64,000 nt of DNA from Syngnathus acus (Eukaryota; Chordata; Actinopteri; Syngnathiformes; Syngnathidae). The notes below the pieces were generated by a model. It saw only the letters and a list, made by a program, of their open reading frames with translations, was not told the DNA's origin and ran no database searches. The DNA is taken from the NCBI RefSeq assembly GCF_901709675.1, contig NC_051093.1, positions 1,382,553-1,446,552 on the forward strand, given 5' to 3'. Numbering within the stretch: position 1 is the first letter of the stretch; each line of letters begins with the position of its first letter. Positions 25,226-38,500 of the stretch are shown one piece after another. Position numbers and translations under genes: made by a program.

Positions 25226-28200
25226 TGGAGGGGGGGTACTGGAGAAGCCTCTAAAAAAGTGACTTGAGTTCATTTCACCACAGCTGATTTTGTGTAATCC
25301 CTGCATTTGAAATTGTTCTGAAGTTTTCGCTGGGCATAAAATGTGACCTACTATTTTTGATGTGGCAAACTTTGCAACACGATCACAACAGAGTGTTGCT
25401 TGGTGATGCAGGGATGTTTGTTCCTCCTTGGCAAGCTCATGCAAATATGTCGCCGGCTGTAGGAGGAAGTGATGAACTGCTTTGCACGCCGTCACTTAGC
25501 TTGCACGTCAATCACGCCTCACGATGTCAGCCAACTTGAGGCATTTATGCCACTATTATTTGGACTGGCTTTAGTTTGCAGATACGAGGCAAACTTCAAG
25601 GGAGCTGTCAATCAAACAACGCGAGCTAAACAAGTTACAAATGGCTAGACAGCAGCACAACAACGGACAATATTAATGAGAGTAAACATCATACAGTGTA
25701 CTCACTCGGTGTCAAGGACGCACACGGTCACAGCAGCACTGAACATGCTCAATATTTGCAGCATCGAACTCCCACCTGTACGTCACTGCAAGTTGTAAAC
25801 AATCACTGTAATGCGAGGCAATTCACGAGAGAATTTTGACACACAATATGCGATTGATGTCCAGCATCAACATGAGAACCTTTATCGCATTGCCCCTTAA
25901 AACAAAATAAACTTAGCACCTCCTCGCCTCCTGACATACGAAAAGGTATACAAAGATTTTTAATGCAATGAAGTGCATTCTATTTTCTCAGCACATCACA
26001 CGATCTCTCGTTGCATGCAAGTGTGCCACAGGAATCGGCGCTTTAGACAACCAACAAATGTTTCTTTAGCTTTGAAAATGTTTATAAATGCCTCCTCTCA
26101 GACAAATGCTTTGTTTTGTGGTTGCGCTTTGCTATAACAGAGCTTGTCTCATCCACGAGCGGGCGGGCGGGCGGACGGGCGAGCGAGCGGGGTGGCATTT
26201 GGTCCGGACAGATGCCTGGCGGCTCAAATAACAGTGTGACGACTGTTCCGAACTCCGACCCAGATGCAATTAATGACTGGGGGCCTGCTCACGAACTTGT
26301 GGCCTGCTCCAATAATGAATGTGCTGGTGGCCCATTTTGTGTGAATTGCAACTTGTTTGGCTTTCCACTCGTTTGGCTCCTCCATAGGGCCTTTATTCAG
26401 CAGATGCGCGCTAAGGCCAGATGTGACGGGCACCTGTAGCGAGCTGGCAGTACTGAGGAGAAGGCCGACGGGATAGTAAAGCTTGTCTACGTAGATGTCT
26501 TACATAGGCTGGCTCTTGTGTGCGCACACACGCACGCACACATAAATAAGGGCTGACCTTTTGCATTTTCTAGTCTGCCTTTTTTGCGACATTCTGGAAG
26601 ACGGTGCAGTTGAATCATTGTATTTCCTTCACAACACAAGCCAAATCCAAGTCAACAATCTTCACATTAAAGTTTCCCCATAAATTCTTACTATTATGAA
26701 TTGTCCATTTTCGAATCCAACGTGCAGCAACGTGCCAGTAATGAGCATCCACAAGGTAAACAGTCCACAATGGAATTCCTCATTGGAAAGCTGACAACGA
26801 CTAAATCACTCTCAGTATGTGTGAGAGCTGATTGTTGCGCTGGCAGTCAGGACGGAGATCTCCATTAGATCTGATTAGAGGTCGTCTCATGCCATCGTTC
26901 AGTGCAAAATTCTTGTCATTGTTGTGATGGCGCGCCAATCCCAAAAAACACGCCGTTGTTGCTGCCGCGTTTGGAAAATGCAGATGTCAGAGTCCCCCAT
27001 GCCATCCTCGCCTCCACTCTTCATCACTCTTTTTATTTCTTCATTTTCTGCACTTTGGCCAGGCAGCCAGGACAATGACACCTTTCATCATCCAAGCTGT
27101 GTTCCCACTGGCCGCAACCCGGACCCCGTTATTCATGGCACCACTTTGATTGGAGCGAACCAGTCATGAGGACTGCCTGAATGGAATCATGGCAGAAGAG
27201 TGGATCCTTTCCACACTCTTGTTTGTTTGTCTTCTTTGACAATTGAGGTCTTCATCAAGCTATTTGTTCCCACTCCCTGTCGAGGTTAGCGTACAACAAA
27301 GGCAATGTGAAAAATGACGATTATTACTGCAGCTTAATGCTAAAGGAGAATGTCAAAAAACAAAAGTGGTTTCCTCACGTGGAATCGCCCTTCTCTGGGA
27401 CAAGCAGAAAGTTACAACAACGGCGGACGTGGGATGTGTATAATCCTCACCACCAACTCAATAGAGGAAACGTTTGTTTTGTATCATTTGCTTGACTTTT
27501 CCCTCTCAATGGTGCTGAGTCAAAGCCACGATGGGACACATGTCCCTCGGTATTACAAAAGTGATTTGAAGTGCACAATGGTTTGTTGGGGTCGATCACA
27601 CCACAGGAAACAAGGCCGTGTTTTCAGCTGACATGAACTTGTGGGAGGAAGATATGGAAGGAGAAAAGAGGAATCCATGCTGCAGGGAATGAAGCAGAGA
27701 GGAGCAAAGAGCACAGGCAAATGAGGAAAGGGGCTGTTCAGGGGTCACCGCCATGCATTTGCTCTCAGAGCTGCAGGGAGGCTGAGAAGCCCTTTCTTTT
27801 CTGCAGAGCCTCGCCTAATGTAATTGAGTGAAATTACTAGAATTATGCGTAATATTGCGGACTGAGGAGGCAATGTGGCCGGTGGGGCGGCCAGCGGGGA
27901 GGGCAACGCTGGCGTGGGAATTTGCTGACGGGAAGAACTCATTCATCGGCTACTTTTCCATTTATTAGACCACATTCTTGCATTGATGACATTAGGGCTA
28001 ATCAAATGAAGGGCTCCTGGAACGCCGAATCTTTCTTGAAATGGGATCCCGCTCATGCAAAATGGCAGCCATTCTCCACACACTTGTTAGTTTTCCTCGC
28101 CAATATAAATTATGCACAAGATTCAAACCTAAAATAGGTTTGTGTTGGGGTCCACTCTTTCTTCATGTCGCAAGACCTTGTTTCGGCAGGATGCGTTCCT

Positions 28201-30389
28201 TCAGCGTATGATGATATCCAGATGAAGGAAGCGATGACGACACGACCTTGAAGAGGATCACGTCTTCCTTCCAGAAAATACTATGGTCTTAAAAAAATAC
28301 AAACAATATGGCAAATGAGAGCGTATCTGACGAGGTGGCATCGTCGACTCACGCTTTCCCGAAAAAGATAAGTGTTACCTTTTTATGGCAGCTGTGAAAA
28401 GAATGGCACTCCTAATAATCATCAAATCATATGAATCAATCAGGATTGCTGCTTCACTAAGGAGATACACTAGATTTGCAGTGCGTGTTAATGAAAACAA
28501 AGTGTGGGATTAAAAAAGGTAAGGTAAAAAAAATTGTCAAGGTTGTCGAGAAACCTTGTGTTGGCCGTTAATCAGTCATTGCAAGGACAGGCAGCTCCCT
28601 CAGGAAGCAATTAGCCCTGTTGGGCCACTTGCTCATAAAACGCTTGGCTTACAGGCTAGCCACAAACCATTCGTAATGCTGCGTTCGCGCGCGCGAGTGT
28701 GTGTGCGCATGCGGAAAAGTGGCTGAAACAGCAGGCCACTTTGTTTGAGTCATCCTCCATCCATAAAAAGTCTTGCTTGTCATTCATCCTCTGAAGTGAT
28801 CATCGTGTGCAAAAAGGTTAGGTATAGTGAGCCTACTTGTGCTCATTTTTGTGTGAAAGAGTTTTCTGACTGTTGTGGAGTGCAGAGAAATATCTTCTGT
28901 CTCATTTGTAAACTGCTCTGGCTTCGTGTGAACTCTTTTGAAAGAAGTTGTGGAGATTCATAGTTATGTAAAACTCTGGAGCCTTCAAGCTACTCCAGTT
29001 TTTTTCTTGTGGCTTGGCAGCATGTTAGCCTCATGCTAATAATGGCGCCACATGTTGAGAGGAGTTGCTTTGCATCTGATTTGTCCACCTCACGCTTGAT
29101 CGTCATCAGCATCCAAAGCGTATCACATGCAAGTCGAGGTGTGACCGATTTGCTGTGTGGTCCCGCCTCCAGAGAGCAACCTCACCCTTGGTCAACAACA
29201 AGCGAAGAAAGGAGGAATCTCTGCGGAGACGGTTTTCCCAATGAATGGTTCATGGCAGTGAGAAAGACAGAAGAAGGGAAAGCAGACTCATAAAAGGGTC
29301 AATATTGGGCTGAAAAAAATATATATCGTAAAATGCAAACCATCAGTTTTGCATTTTATTTTCCTTCCCAAATTTTGACAACGCAATGTGTCATATGCAG
29401 AACACGGGAGAGTGAATGCGTTTGCATAGACAAATCCTATCCCGGCCGGGGTCCACTTTCAGTGCGGCCAAGTCGGTTTTGGGATGCAAAGCGTTGGATG
29501 TCTATCAGCATTCACATTCCGCCATGGTTGGCAAAGAGGGAAATGATGGGTGGCCATATGACAGTTACACCGACGCGCCTTACTTCCCTGTTTGCCGCCA
29601 GTTCCTTTTGCTTGTTGCCACGTGTTGCTTAAGTAAAGACAAAAGACTGCCCCATGCAGTCCCATGGTAACAACATCTGGCTTCATTTTGCCAGTCACAA
29701 AGGAGGCTAATTTTGCATGATGGATGCATTGATTTACAGTCAATGAAAAGAAATGGCACTCGTGAAATGGCCACAGGATGGCGGCGGGTTAAAAAAAACC
29801 AAAAAAAAAAAACAACTTCTGTGCATGATTTTTCGCTCTGATGTTTGTGTGTTCTCTACGGGTGGTGGTGGTGGAGGGCCTATCTGCTGCAGCCCGATAT
29901 TGTGGGTCTGTTGACCCACCTGCTCCCTTCTTTCTTCAGCTGGATCTAGTCAGATTTCAGCAGCTGCATCGGGCCTCACAAAGCTCCTCTTTGTATTCTT
30001 GCCGAGGCGCGAGCATACGACTGCACGAACGGAGGAGGAAGAAGAGGAGGAGTAGGGAAGATGCATCGTGGACAACACAGGGGAGGAAAAAGGCGCCAAT
30101 TATTTGACATCATTACCCCGACGGACCCACCCTCCACTGCTTGAAAAGTGAAAGGAAGTGAGCGTGTGTGACCCACTCCACCCGTTTGTGGTGCGTGTTT
30201 GGGAGCCCCAGGTCGTGTCGTGCGTTGGCATCAGTTGAAGAATAGTGAAGTGATATTCCCATCAGCAACTACAGGAAATGCTTGACTTCCTTCTTTTCAC
30301 GCTCGTGCCCCCGCCCCGAGCGTGTCTTCTCTCTTTATGATGATGAGCTTTCAATTTAAACAACAGCCATTTGGACCTCATTTGTATTT

Positions 30390-30420
30390 TGTGTGTGTGT
30401 GTGGGGGGGGGGGGGGGGGG
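30390..30420. repeat. (GT)n followed by poly-G run
   Basis: A short TG run passes into about 18 consecutive G residues. Such runs are prone to sequencing error. Confidence 0.85.
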
Positions 30421-31689
30421 CATACTGCAAGATTTATTCTGAGCATATGTTGTGAAGATGAGAGGGCGGTGAGACAAGTTTGAAAGAAGGGAGCGCTTGG
30501 GGGGGATGTGTTTGGTTTGGTGGATGGGAGATAATCGAAAACACACGCCCACACTCCTTTGGGACAACTTGGGGACAAGATACACCACGGGAAGTGTCGT
30601 CCTTAGCGTTTTGTGTGGAAAATTAGCAGAGCCACCGACACTCCCCTCCAAAAAGTAGTCGAGAGCAGTGAGGTCAATTCCTTTCGTTTTGCTGCAGATT
30701 GAAACCATGTCTGGGGCGTGGGGGGATAAGCCGTTGTTTTTTGCGACGTTATTCATATGCACACACGTAGCCTAAACCTAGTAAACACTACCGACTTTCC
30801 AGTTTCCTGCAGGGCAGTGCAACAAAGCTAGCAAAGCAAGACATAATGCGATGACGCCGCCTTTTACTGTCGTGTTTTCACGTGTGGCAGAGTTAAAAAA
30901 CGAGAATACCAGCAAGTGATATTCCAGCCGAGACACTTGATGTTGAGCAGATCACAGATTCCTGGAGTCAAAGCGAGTGAGCCGCTACTAAAACAACTTC
31001 CAAATGCTTGTTGTTCATCCTTCACAATTCAAAGGGACATGTAGAACTATCAGAGTTGAGAAATGGCAGAAAATAATCTGGAAGCACTTGAGCTCTTTTA
31101 TGCTTTGGCTGGCTGAAGGCCAAAAACACACCCTCATCCATTCTGGACTAATTGCTTCTTTCAGTCCACCCCGATCCTTTCACTACCTGTAGTCCCGCCC
31201 ACCTCACCGCCGCGCCAAACAGGTTGCAATAAAACTGGCAATTGGTCCAGTAAAGCGCTCATTACGGCATTTATGAGACATTTTGGGCGGGTGAGGGGGT
31301 GAAGGGTCAATATGAGGCCCTGGCACATGGCGGCTGTCACTGTGGGTAGCGGCTGTGATTAAAATCATCATTTGGGTCCTCGACTTGGCTAAGTGGAGAA
31401 CCTTGAATAAGCCTCTGTACCGCTCCAAAGCGGGTGAATGTCCACCACTGAGTTAACTGTGAAATTCTACATGAAAAATGGTGCAATATCACACTCTCCA
31501 ATTGTTCTTTGTTGTTATGATTCTTGCACCAAATAAAATGACAATTTAGGGCCATTAATGTTCATAGAAATTGAGTATAAGGGTTGTTGACTATAACTTT
31601 GGCTCAGTTGCACCCACTGGGATTAATTGATGTCCTCAGGCAGTTTAAGTTAGCCGTGGGACTGTAGATAGACATGCAGGTATATCATG

Positions 31690-32090
31690 AGAGCAGCACG
31701 GTGTCGCACTGCTAAACAGGAAGTGGCCCACCTCACAGTTCAGAGGTGCAGGATTCAATTGCGGATCTGGCCTTTTATGTGGGGCTTGCACACTGTCCCC
31801 ATGCCGTGCTGACGTGCCTGCGTGCATGGTAGGCCGCTCCAAACTGCCCGGAGGTGTGATTGTGTGTGTGAATGTTTGTTCATCTATAAAGTTCAGGGTG
31901 TACGCCGTCGAGCGCCCAAAGACTGCTGGAATAGGCTTCAGAGCGCCCACGACCCTGGTGAGGTCCAGGAGATGCATGGATGGCTATGTATTATTTGTAA
32001 CTGTCCATCCATCCATTTTCAACCCCGCTTAACCTGTACAGGGTCAGAACCTTTCCCAGCTGACATCAGACTGCACCCTGAACTGGTCTT
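31690..32090 (+). mobile_element. Diverged teleost SINE-like dispersed repeat
   Basis: Segments match a very common teleost repeat as I remember it: AGCAGCACGGTG at the head, a tRNA B-box-like GATTCAATTGC near 31753, CTGCGTGCATGGTAGG and TTCAGGGTGTACGCC, then ATGCATGGATGG. A second related piece (CCATCCATCCATTTTC onward) begins near 32005. The assignment rests on memory of the repeat, not on a search. Confidence 0.55.
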
Positions 32091-32269
32091 TTTTATTTGA
32101 TCACTCATTGTACATTTGCATGATATGTCTTCACATAAATGACTACAACACGTTCACATGAAATTATACAACTCTGATAACATTGCAAGTCAGTTAAATT
32201 GCGGCACAACGCGTGCACTTAAGCAAAACTGCAGAAAAAAAAAAGAAGAGCGGCAAATTGACCAAATGA

Positions 32270-32597
32270 TTGGAACCAGTGGAACGGCTGGGTGCTTGGG
32301 GTTGTGCCGGCCAATCGCAGGCGGAAGGCGGAGTAAGTGACGTGAAAGCTCCAAGTCAAAGTTGTGCAAACGTGAAATGTGCGGCTCAGCTCACACGGAG
32401 CGGAGGAGCTGGTCTCGCGCGGACCGACGCGTTGCAGCTGCCCATCCCCATCGCCGTGACAGACAGGCTAGGATGAAGCAAATCAAACACTTGCCGCTGC
32501 GGAAGATTGTCGCAAGGGATTGAACTTTACGCAGCGTCGCGAAAAAGGCGCACGAATCGCTCACCTCGCTTTGCTTGCAGAATTTAAGGTGAGAAGA
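32270..32597 (+). promoter_or_regulatory. sox8 proximal promoter and 5' UTR
   Basis: A GC-rich block directly upstream of the sox8 start. It contains a CCAAT box (32311-32315) and a CRE-like TGACGTG (32338-32344). No TATA box is evident. The frame stays open upstream of the chosen ATG, but the family start is the ATG at 32598. Confidence 0.55.
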
Positions 32598-34862
32598 ATG
32601 TTGAAAATGACCGAGGAGCACGACAAGTGCGCGGGCGAGCAACCATGCAGTCCCGCGGTCACCAGCAGCTCCATGTCCCAGGACGAGTCTGACTCGGACG
32701 CGCCGTCCTCGCCGATCGGTTCCGACGGCCACGCCGCCTCTTTGCTCGCCGGCTTAGGCAAGAAGTTGGACTCTGAAGACGACGAGCGCTTCCCGGCTTG
32801 CATACGGGACGCCGTGTCGCAGGTCCTCAAGGGATACGACTGGTCCCTGGTGCCCATGCCGGTGCGAGGCAACGGCTCCCTGAAGAGCAAGCCGCACGTC
32901 AAGAGGCCCATGAACGCCTTCATGGTTTGGGCTCAGGCGGCCCGCAGGAAGTTGGCCGACCAGTACCCGCACCTGCACAACGCCGAACTGAGCAAGACGC
33001 TTGGCAAACTGTGGCGGTAAGAAAAAAACTTCTGTCTGCACAGCGTTCAATGTTCAATCCTGCCATTTACCCAGAGGAAAGGAAAAAAAAGTCACACTTT
33101 GGGTCAATTCACTTGAGACAGAGGAATGCGCAATATGTACACTTTGCATCAACAGAATTTGTGCCACATTTCCATACATAAAAATATATATTCAAATCCT
33201 TCACTGGCTGTTTAATCAAAAACTGATTGAAATTTCTGATCATGTACTTTAAATTGCCCCCTTTGAATAGTTTGCTTTCCGAGAGCGAAAAGAGACCATT
33301 TGTGGATGAGGCAGAGCGGCTGAGGGTTCAGCACAAGAAGGACCACCCAGACTACAAGTACCAGCCCAGGCGGCGGAAGAACGTCAAGCCGGGCCAGAGT
33401 GACTCGGACTCTGGTGCCGAACTGGCCCAGCATCTTCATCACCATCATCATCACCACCACATGTACAAAGCGGAACCGGGGATGGCTGGACTTGAAGGGG
33501 TGGGCGACGGCCACCACCGTCCTGAACATGCAGGTTAGTTTAATCAAAAAGTGCTTGAAGTGATAGTACAGTGCTTTAGGTGCTTGATTAGGTCTTCTCG
33601 CTTTGTAGCTATAATCCGGCATATTTATATTTGGTTTTATACTGATGTTCATGCATAACCCCTATTGCAAAAAAAATCTTCAATTCAAGATTCATTTAAT
33701 GATTGATTGAATAACGATATGGTAGGCACACTTGCTTTAGTGGGTGCTTTAATTTCCAGGACAGCCTCTCAGTCCGCCTGACTCCAAAACCCCTTCTGCA
33801 AAAAGCCTCTCTTATGGAGCGACTCCACTAAATGGGGCATTTGGCCAACTTTTCCTCAGAGCTCAGCCGAATGGAATATAGCTGCCAAATCGTGTGGGCA
33901 TCCACACAGGATCTCGTTGGAAGCATTTGGAGGTTGGTTGCTGGTTACAAAAAAAAAAAAAAAAAGTATTCTGGGGGCGGGGCAACCCAAAACTAGCGCC
34001 CCCTGGACAGTTTGGAAAAAATCAGCCCCTAAAACAAGGCTTAACGCAATATTGTGTCGACATGTCTTGCATAATAGGGTGCACAGAAAGGTTTTGCAAG
34101 ATGTTTCCATGCAAAATAAAAATTTGGACCTGATGAATCCTGAACAAAGTGGATCGTGACAGCCCAAAGCGGTTCCTCATTACTTGTTTGCTCCATTCTT
34201 TAAGTGTGATTGTTGCTTTTCCAGGACAGCCTCATGGCCCACCGACACCACCCACCACCCCGAAAACGGACGCGCACCATGGCGTCAAGCAGGACTTGAA
34301 GAACGAAGGCCGCCGCCTGGCCGATAGCGGCAGGCAGAACATCGACTTCAGCAACGTGGACATCTCGGAGCTGAGCACGGACGTCATCAGCAACATGGAG
34401 GCCTTTGACGTGCACGAGTTTGACCAGTACCTCCCCTTGAGCGGCCACGCCGCCGCTTCCTGTTCTGCGGAGCAGGCCTCTTACGTCTCCCCCTACAGCG
34501 GCAGCTCGGTGTGGAACCGCAAGAACGCCATGGCGGTTGAGGCAGCGCAGCACCGCCTCCACATCAAAACCGAGCAGCTGAGCCCGAGCCACTACAGTGA
34601 GCGCTCCCCCTCGGACCCAGACTACAGCCCGTACAACAGCCAGGCCTCGACGGCCTCTTTCCCCGCCTCCTCCTGTGACTATAGCGACCTGCAGAGCTCC
34701 AACTACTACAACCCTTACGCCGGCTACCCATCGGGCCTCTACCAGTACCCGTACTTCCACTCGCAGCGGCGACCCTACGGCAGCCTGGCGGTGGCACCCG
34801 CTCACAGCCCCGCCGCCTCTGGCTGGGACCAACCAGTCTACACCACGCTGACCCGCCCTTGA
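32598..34862 (+). CDS. sox8: SRY-box transcription factor 8 (SoxE group)
   Basis: Sox8 is a nuclear SoxE transcription factor of neural crest, glia and gonad. Exons 32598-33016, 33271-33533 and 34225-34862 give 439 residues (human 446). The intron positions are those of SoxE genes, with the first splitting the Arg codon of GKLWR inside the HMG box. Residues about 60-98 form the dimerisation domain ([12 protein letters not shown]). The HMG box is about 100-168 ([20 protein letters not shown] to [11 protein letters not shown]). Exon 2 also encodes an eight-His run. Exon 3 begins [15 protein letters not shown], then the K2 region ([13 protein letters not shown]), ending in the transactivation motif [21 protein letters not shown] near the start and DWSLVPMPV favour Sox8 over Sox9 and Sox10. 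A second acceptor in intron 2 could give a truncated form. Confidence 0.97.
33760..33881 (+). other. Possible alternative terminal exon of sox8
   Basis: An acceptor (AATTTCCAG, ending 33759) precedes GACAGCCTC, nearly the same string that opens the true exon 3 at 34225. Spliced from the normal exon 2 donor it stays in frame for 40 codons ([15 protein letters not shown] onward) and stops at 33879-33881. The product would keep the HMG box and lose K2 and the transactivation domain. Transcription is unproven. Confidence 0.3.
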
Positions 34863-36336
34863 TGGGCGGGACAGACTTAAGCACTACTAACAAAGGAAAA
34901 GCAAAAAAGTGCCTGCTGATTTTCTACAACATACTCTATCTTTGCAACACTTGACTTTTGACGCCAAAGGAAACTATTGGCGGTGCCTCCGTGAGGACGT
35001 ATTTTCTTTCTACGGCCTGTATGTGTGTGTGTGTGTGTGTGTGTGTTTTTTGTTTTGTTTTTATGGCCTGCACTTAACGATGAAACACTAGCTTCTTTCA
35101 CAGAGATTCCGCAAAACAGCTGCATTGACGAGGTAATAGAAAACATCAGCGTTAAAGTCGCTGTAAAACCAAACAAATGTCTTCACAGAGAAGAGGGTTG
35201 GAGTTAGCAGAAACAACTGAATGCAAACGTGTTAAACTGATCACTTGGGAAACAAGTTGTGTCTGCTGAATTTGTGAAGCCCTGCTAAAAAATGCATGCT
35301 TTGGGTTTGGAAAAACACCTCAGTTGACTACAATATTTCCTCTTCATGGGAGACACTGGCCTTCAGTAGAGCACTCTAACTAGCTCACTGCATGCTATCG
35401 TGATCGAAATCCTCAAGTGGGGGCCACGGGGTGGTTGCCAATTCCAGCCACGGCCTGAAAATTGTGAAAGCAGTTTACCACGACAGAATGTCTCTGCAGT
35501 TCTACCATACTCCCAAACAATGCGAACCTACCGTTAATTTCACGTTTTCAGCGGTTCTCTTAAAATGTCTCATGGATTCACTCTATTTAAATGCAAATGG
35601 AATTGAGCCTCAGCTTTTGGGTTTCACCCTAATCAGATGACAAACTTCTTGTGTCAGGGCAGGAGAAGTGAGTGTCCCACCCACCTTTCGGATTTTCCCC
35701 TTCACACATGCGCCATTTCTGTCACAACTCTGAAGATTGCCTTTGTCAATATGCACTTGCATCCTGACTTGAGCAAGCCGTGCACAAAGGGATGCTGACC
35801 AATTCCAGCCTGATTAAATTCCAAACACAAGGAAGTGCATTTTGAAATTCCCTCACATCAAGTCTTAATGGAAGCAAAAGTGACTATAATATGAAACTTA
35901 CACTGTAAAAGTCTTAGACTTGTATATATTTATCTTTTTACTTTCATTGTTGGTTTCTCTTGTAGCGGGCACACGTGAATGACTTATTCCGATTTTTGCT
36001 TTGATTGAAGATCTCATTCCAATGAAGACAATTCCATCGAAAGCAAAGTTCCTCGTTACAAGTGCAACACAACAGGTGTCAGCAATCTATGCCTGGCCAA
36101 TTGCGATTGGTCATGTTAGGGCTTACGAAAATGGGATCAAATAACACCGGCCGCTCTGAGTGATGCGTCAGCTGGACGACACATGGATGTGTGTCCGCGC
36201 CAATTCTAGTTTAAATTTTCGTTTTGTACATTATGTATAATTTTGACAAAAAGGGTTGTACAAATAATTGATTATGAACCCATTTTTCCAATCGCACACA
36301 CTTGCAAAGCTAACCCATGTGCTGGCTGATTTTTTT
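34863..36336 (+). other. sox8 3' untranslated region
   Basis: About 1.5 kb of AT-rich sequence between the stop codon and an AATAAA at 36337. It contains a short (GT)n run near 35019-35046. No coding exon is visible. Confidence 0.6.
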
Positions 36337-36342
36337 AATAAA
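36337..36342 (+). terminator. Probable sox8 polyadenylation signal
   Basis: AATAAA at the end of the long AT-rich tail. Earlier, non-canonical sites are possible. Confidence 0.55.
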
Positions 36343-36737
36343 TGACTTGCTCCTATTTCTCATTGTCTTTCTTTGATTCATGCTTGATAAAAACTTGTCA
36401 CATGCACTGTATGACATAGCGATGACTCGCCTGAAAATTTGTCGTCACATGTAGGAGACATCTAGTGCCTGAAATTATTTCACTAATGTACTGGCTGTTT
36501 TTTTCTTTTTTGGGATTTGTGTGTTTGATAGATACAAATATACAGGGGAGTGCACATATCACATATAGAAAGCTGACAGCATATTCTTAAACTTACTATT
36601 GAAACAGTTCTTTTAGTCAGACAGGTAAGATCTTGCCTGCTCTACATCCTGTAGCCTTCCTCAGAAGCGTCACAAGTTGGGGAGTCTTTTGTTTTGTCTC
36701 ACACACAGTTATATGCGGGAATCGAACTCACTCAAGA

Positions 36738-37054
36738 CAGGGGTGTCAAACTTATTTTTTTTGCGGGCCGCATTGTAGTCACAGCTTCTTTCGGAGGGCC
36801 ATTATGAGTGTCAACCCAAATAAACGTATGAGCACCTCATATACAGTAAAAGCTACAAAACAAACTGACTCATTTTCAAATCAGATGATAAAAACTGGTC
36901 AAATATTTAAAAAAGAAATGTTACTAAAAGTGAAGACAATTTGCAATTCTAGTAATGACACGAATTTGATGCACAATTTGTCTTCGCCGGTCACATAAAA
37001 TGATGTGGCGGGCCGTATCTGGCCCCCGGCCAAGCCTTGAGTTTAACACCAGTG
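36738..37054. mobile_element. hAT-type MITE (GGTGTCAAACT termini)
   Basis: The left end is CAGGGGTGTCAAACTTAT. The right end reads, on the other strand, CACTGGTGTTAAACTCAA. Just inside each end is a GCGGGCC block. These are the termini of a very common fish non-autonomous hAT family. No coding capacity remains, and I see no clear target duplication. Confidence 0.75.
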
Positions 37055-38500
37055 CCCTATGCTATCAGTGACTTCCCGTGTCTTGGAGGTTGCTTCTTGT
37101 TGGTTTGGCCAGACATCAGGGGGAACATGCACCCCCTACTATCTGACGTTCTTGCCAGGACGGCATCCTGTGTGTGGCCGGCCCCCCGGTCCCGATTCAT
37201 GCTCCCCGGACCTCGCTTGCGGATCTCGATGGCCGCTCTGCTCCAGCGGTGGTTGTTGTTGCTTTGAGCACGGACAACCATAATCCAGTCCATGATGTAA
37301 TTTTTTTTCCTTGCACCGGCTGATTTGACATTTTCTTGCTCGGCTTGTTCTTTTATGCTCCTGTCTTTTTCACATTCTTTTTGCTGTCTCTTTTTTCCTT
37401 GCCCCAAACTGCCTCCCTGTCATGCATGTGTTATAGGCATGGTATTTCCTATATTGTGTCGCATGTGTGTTGTTTTATCTGGATATGATAAATTTAAAAT
37501 AAAAAAAAAAGGTGGTGATTGGCTTGCTCACAAATCATCTTTTCAAGTGACACTTTCCCGATCCTATCAAAGTTCCATAGGAAGAGGAAAGCGCAATTCT
37601 TCCTTCATAAAAAACAAAAATGACAGAACAATGGGGAGGAGGGCAGAGCGTCCCGCTTTGAGCGAGTTGGCTGGGGTTGGCATGCATGCCAAGCCGAGTG
37701 CCAGGGCCGCACTGCTGAATTTCAATGATTCATTATGGCGGCGCCGCCGCCGCGAAGCACGGAGGACACTCATTGTGTCCCTTTATCAGGAGAGCTTGAA
37801 CGGAATTAATTGGACAGAAAATGGAAGGGCAAGGGGAACTGACAAGCCATTAAGCAGGTTTCTCAATAGACCATTAGATGCACACGGAGAACAATTTGCT
37901 CCCCTCCTTCTCTCACTGTCTTGTAAACACACACAAGTGTAGAATCATATCAGCGGGCATAATGTGCGGATAATAAAAGAAGATAATACCACAGCAGATG
38001 GGGTGTGGGTGGCTCAAGAACGAGTTGTTTTTCTTCCCTCAAAGTCCTTTTTCTTCCTTCTTTTGCACAAGCGTTTGCCAAATACTTTCAGGAGTGAATA
38101 AAAGTGATGCTCATCAGGTCCAGTTTCATATAACTTGTCCACTTGTTACTGAAGGGAAAGACCTTCTTCAAAGGCCCACTAAAAAACAGGATTTCAAAAG
38201 CTCAACTGTAGGGTTTTCGTGATGTGGACAGTACCGGCACGCCCAATACGCACACTATGCAGTTAGCGTTAGGCCTCGCGCGCCGTCATCATTCTATCAC
38301 ATGTAGTAACTTGTCTAGACTAGTAGCGCTGTATGGCTTGCAGCAGTGTGTCGTCGTAGAGTAGACTCGTAGCCGCAAAGATGTGACATTTTAAATCAGG
38401 TAATGAAAAACGAAAGAGGCGTCTTCATGACAATGAGCAAAGACAACAGCAGTCGGGTAAGCAAGGCAATGAAACCCCTCTCTTTTTATGGTTACGCTAC
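37055..38500. other. Intergenic spacer
   Basis: No gene is recognised. The part at about 37640-37900, with a GCGGCGCCGCCGCCGCG block beside AT-rich sequence, is compositionally unusual. Open frames there have no recognisable domains. Confidence 0.45.

Larger units (their letters stand above)
16822..31689. other. Gene-poor region upstream of sox8
   Basis: Nearly 15 kb without a supportable exon. Long open frames here are low-complexity translations or isolated short frames. It contains microsatellites, a GC-rich patch at 19150-19450, and several AT-motif-rich islands (for example 26240-26380, 27760-27920 and 28560-28660) that look less random than their surroundings. A gene desert beside a SoxE gene usually holds long-range enhancers; that role here is inference. 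Confidence 0.6.

Noticed and set aside
29841-30107. 88-codon plus-strand frame ending in basic residues
   Set aside because: No homology recognised, low complexity at its end, and no exon signals.
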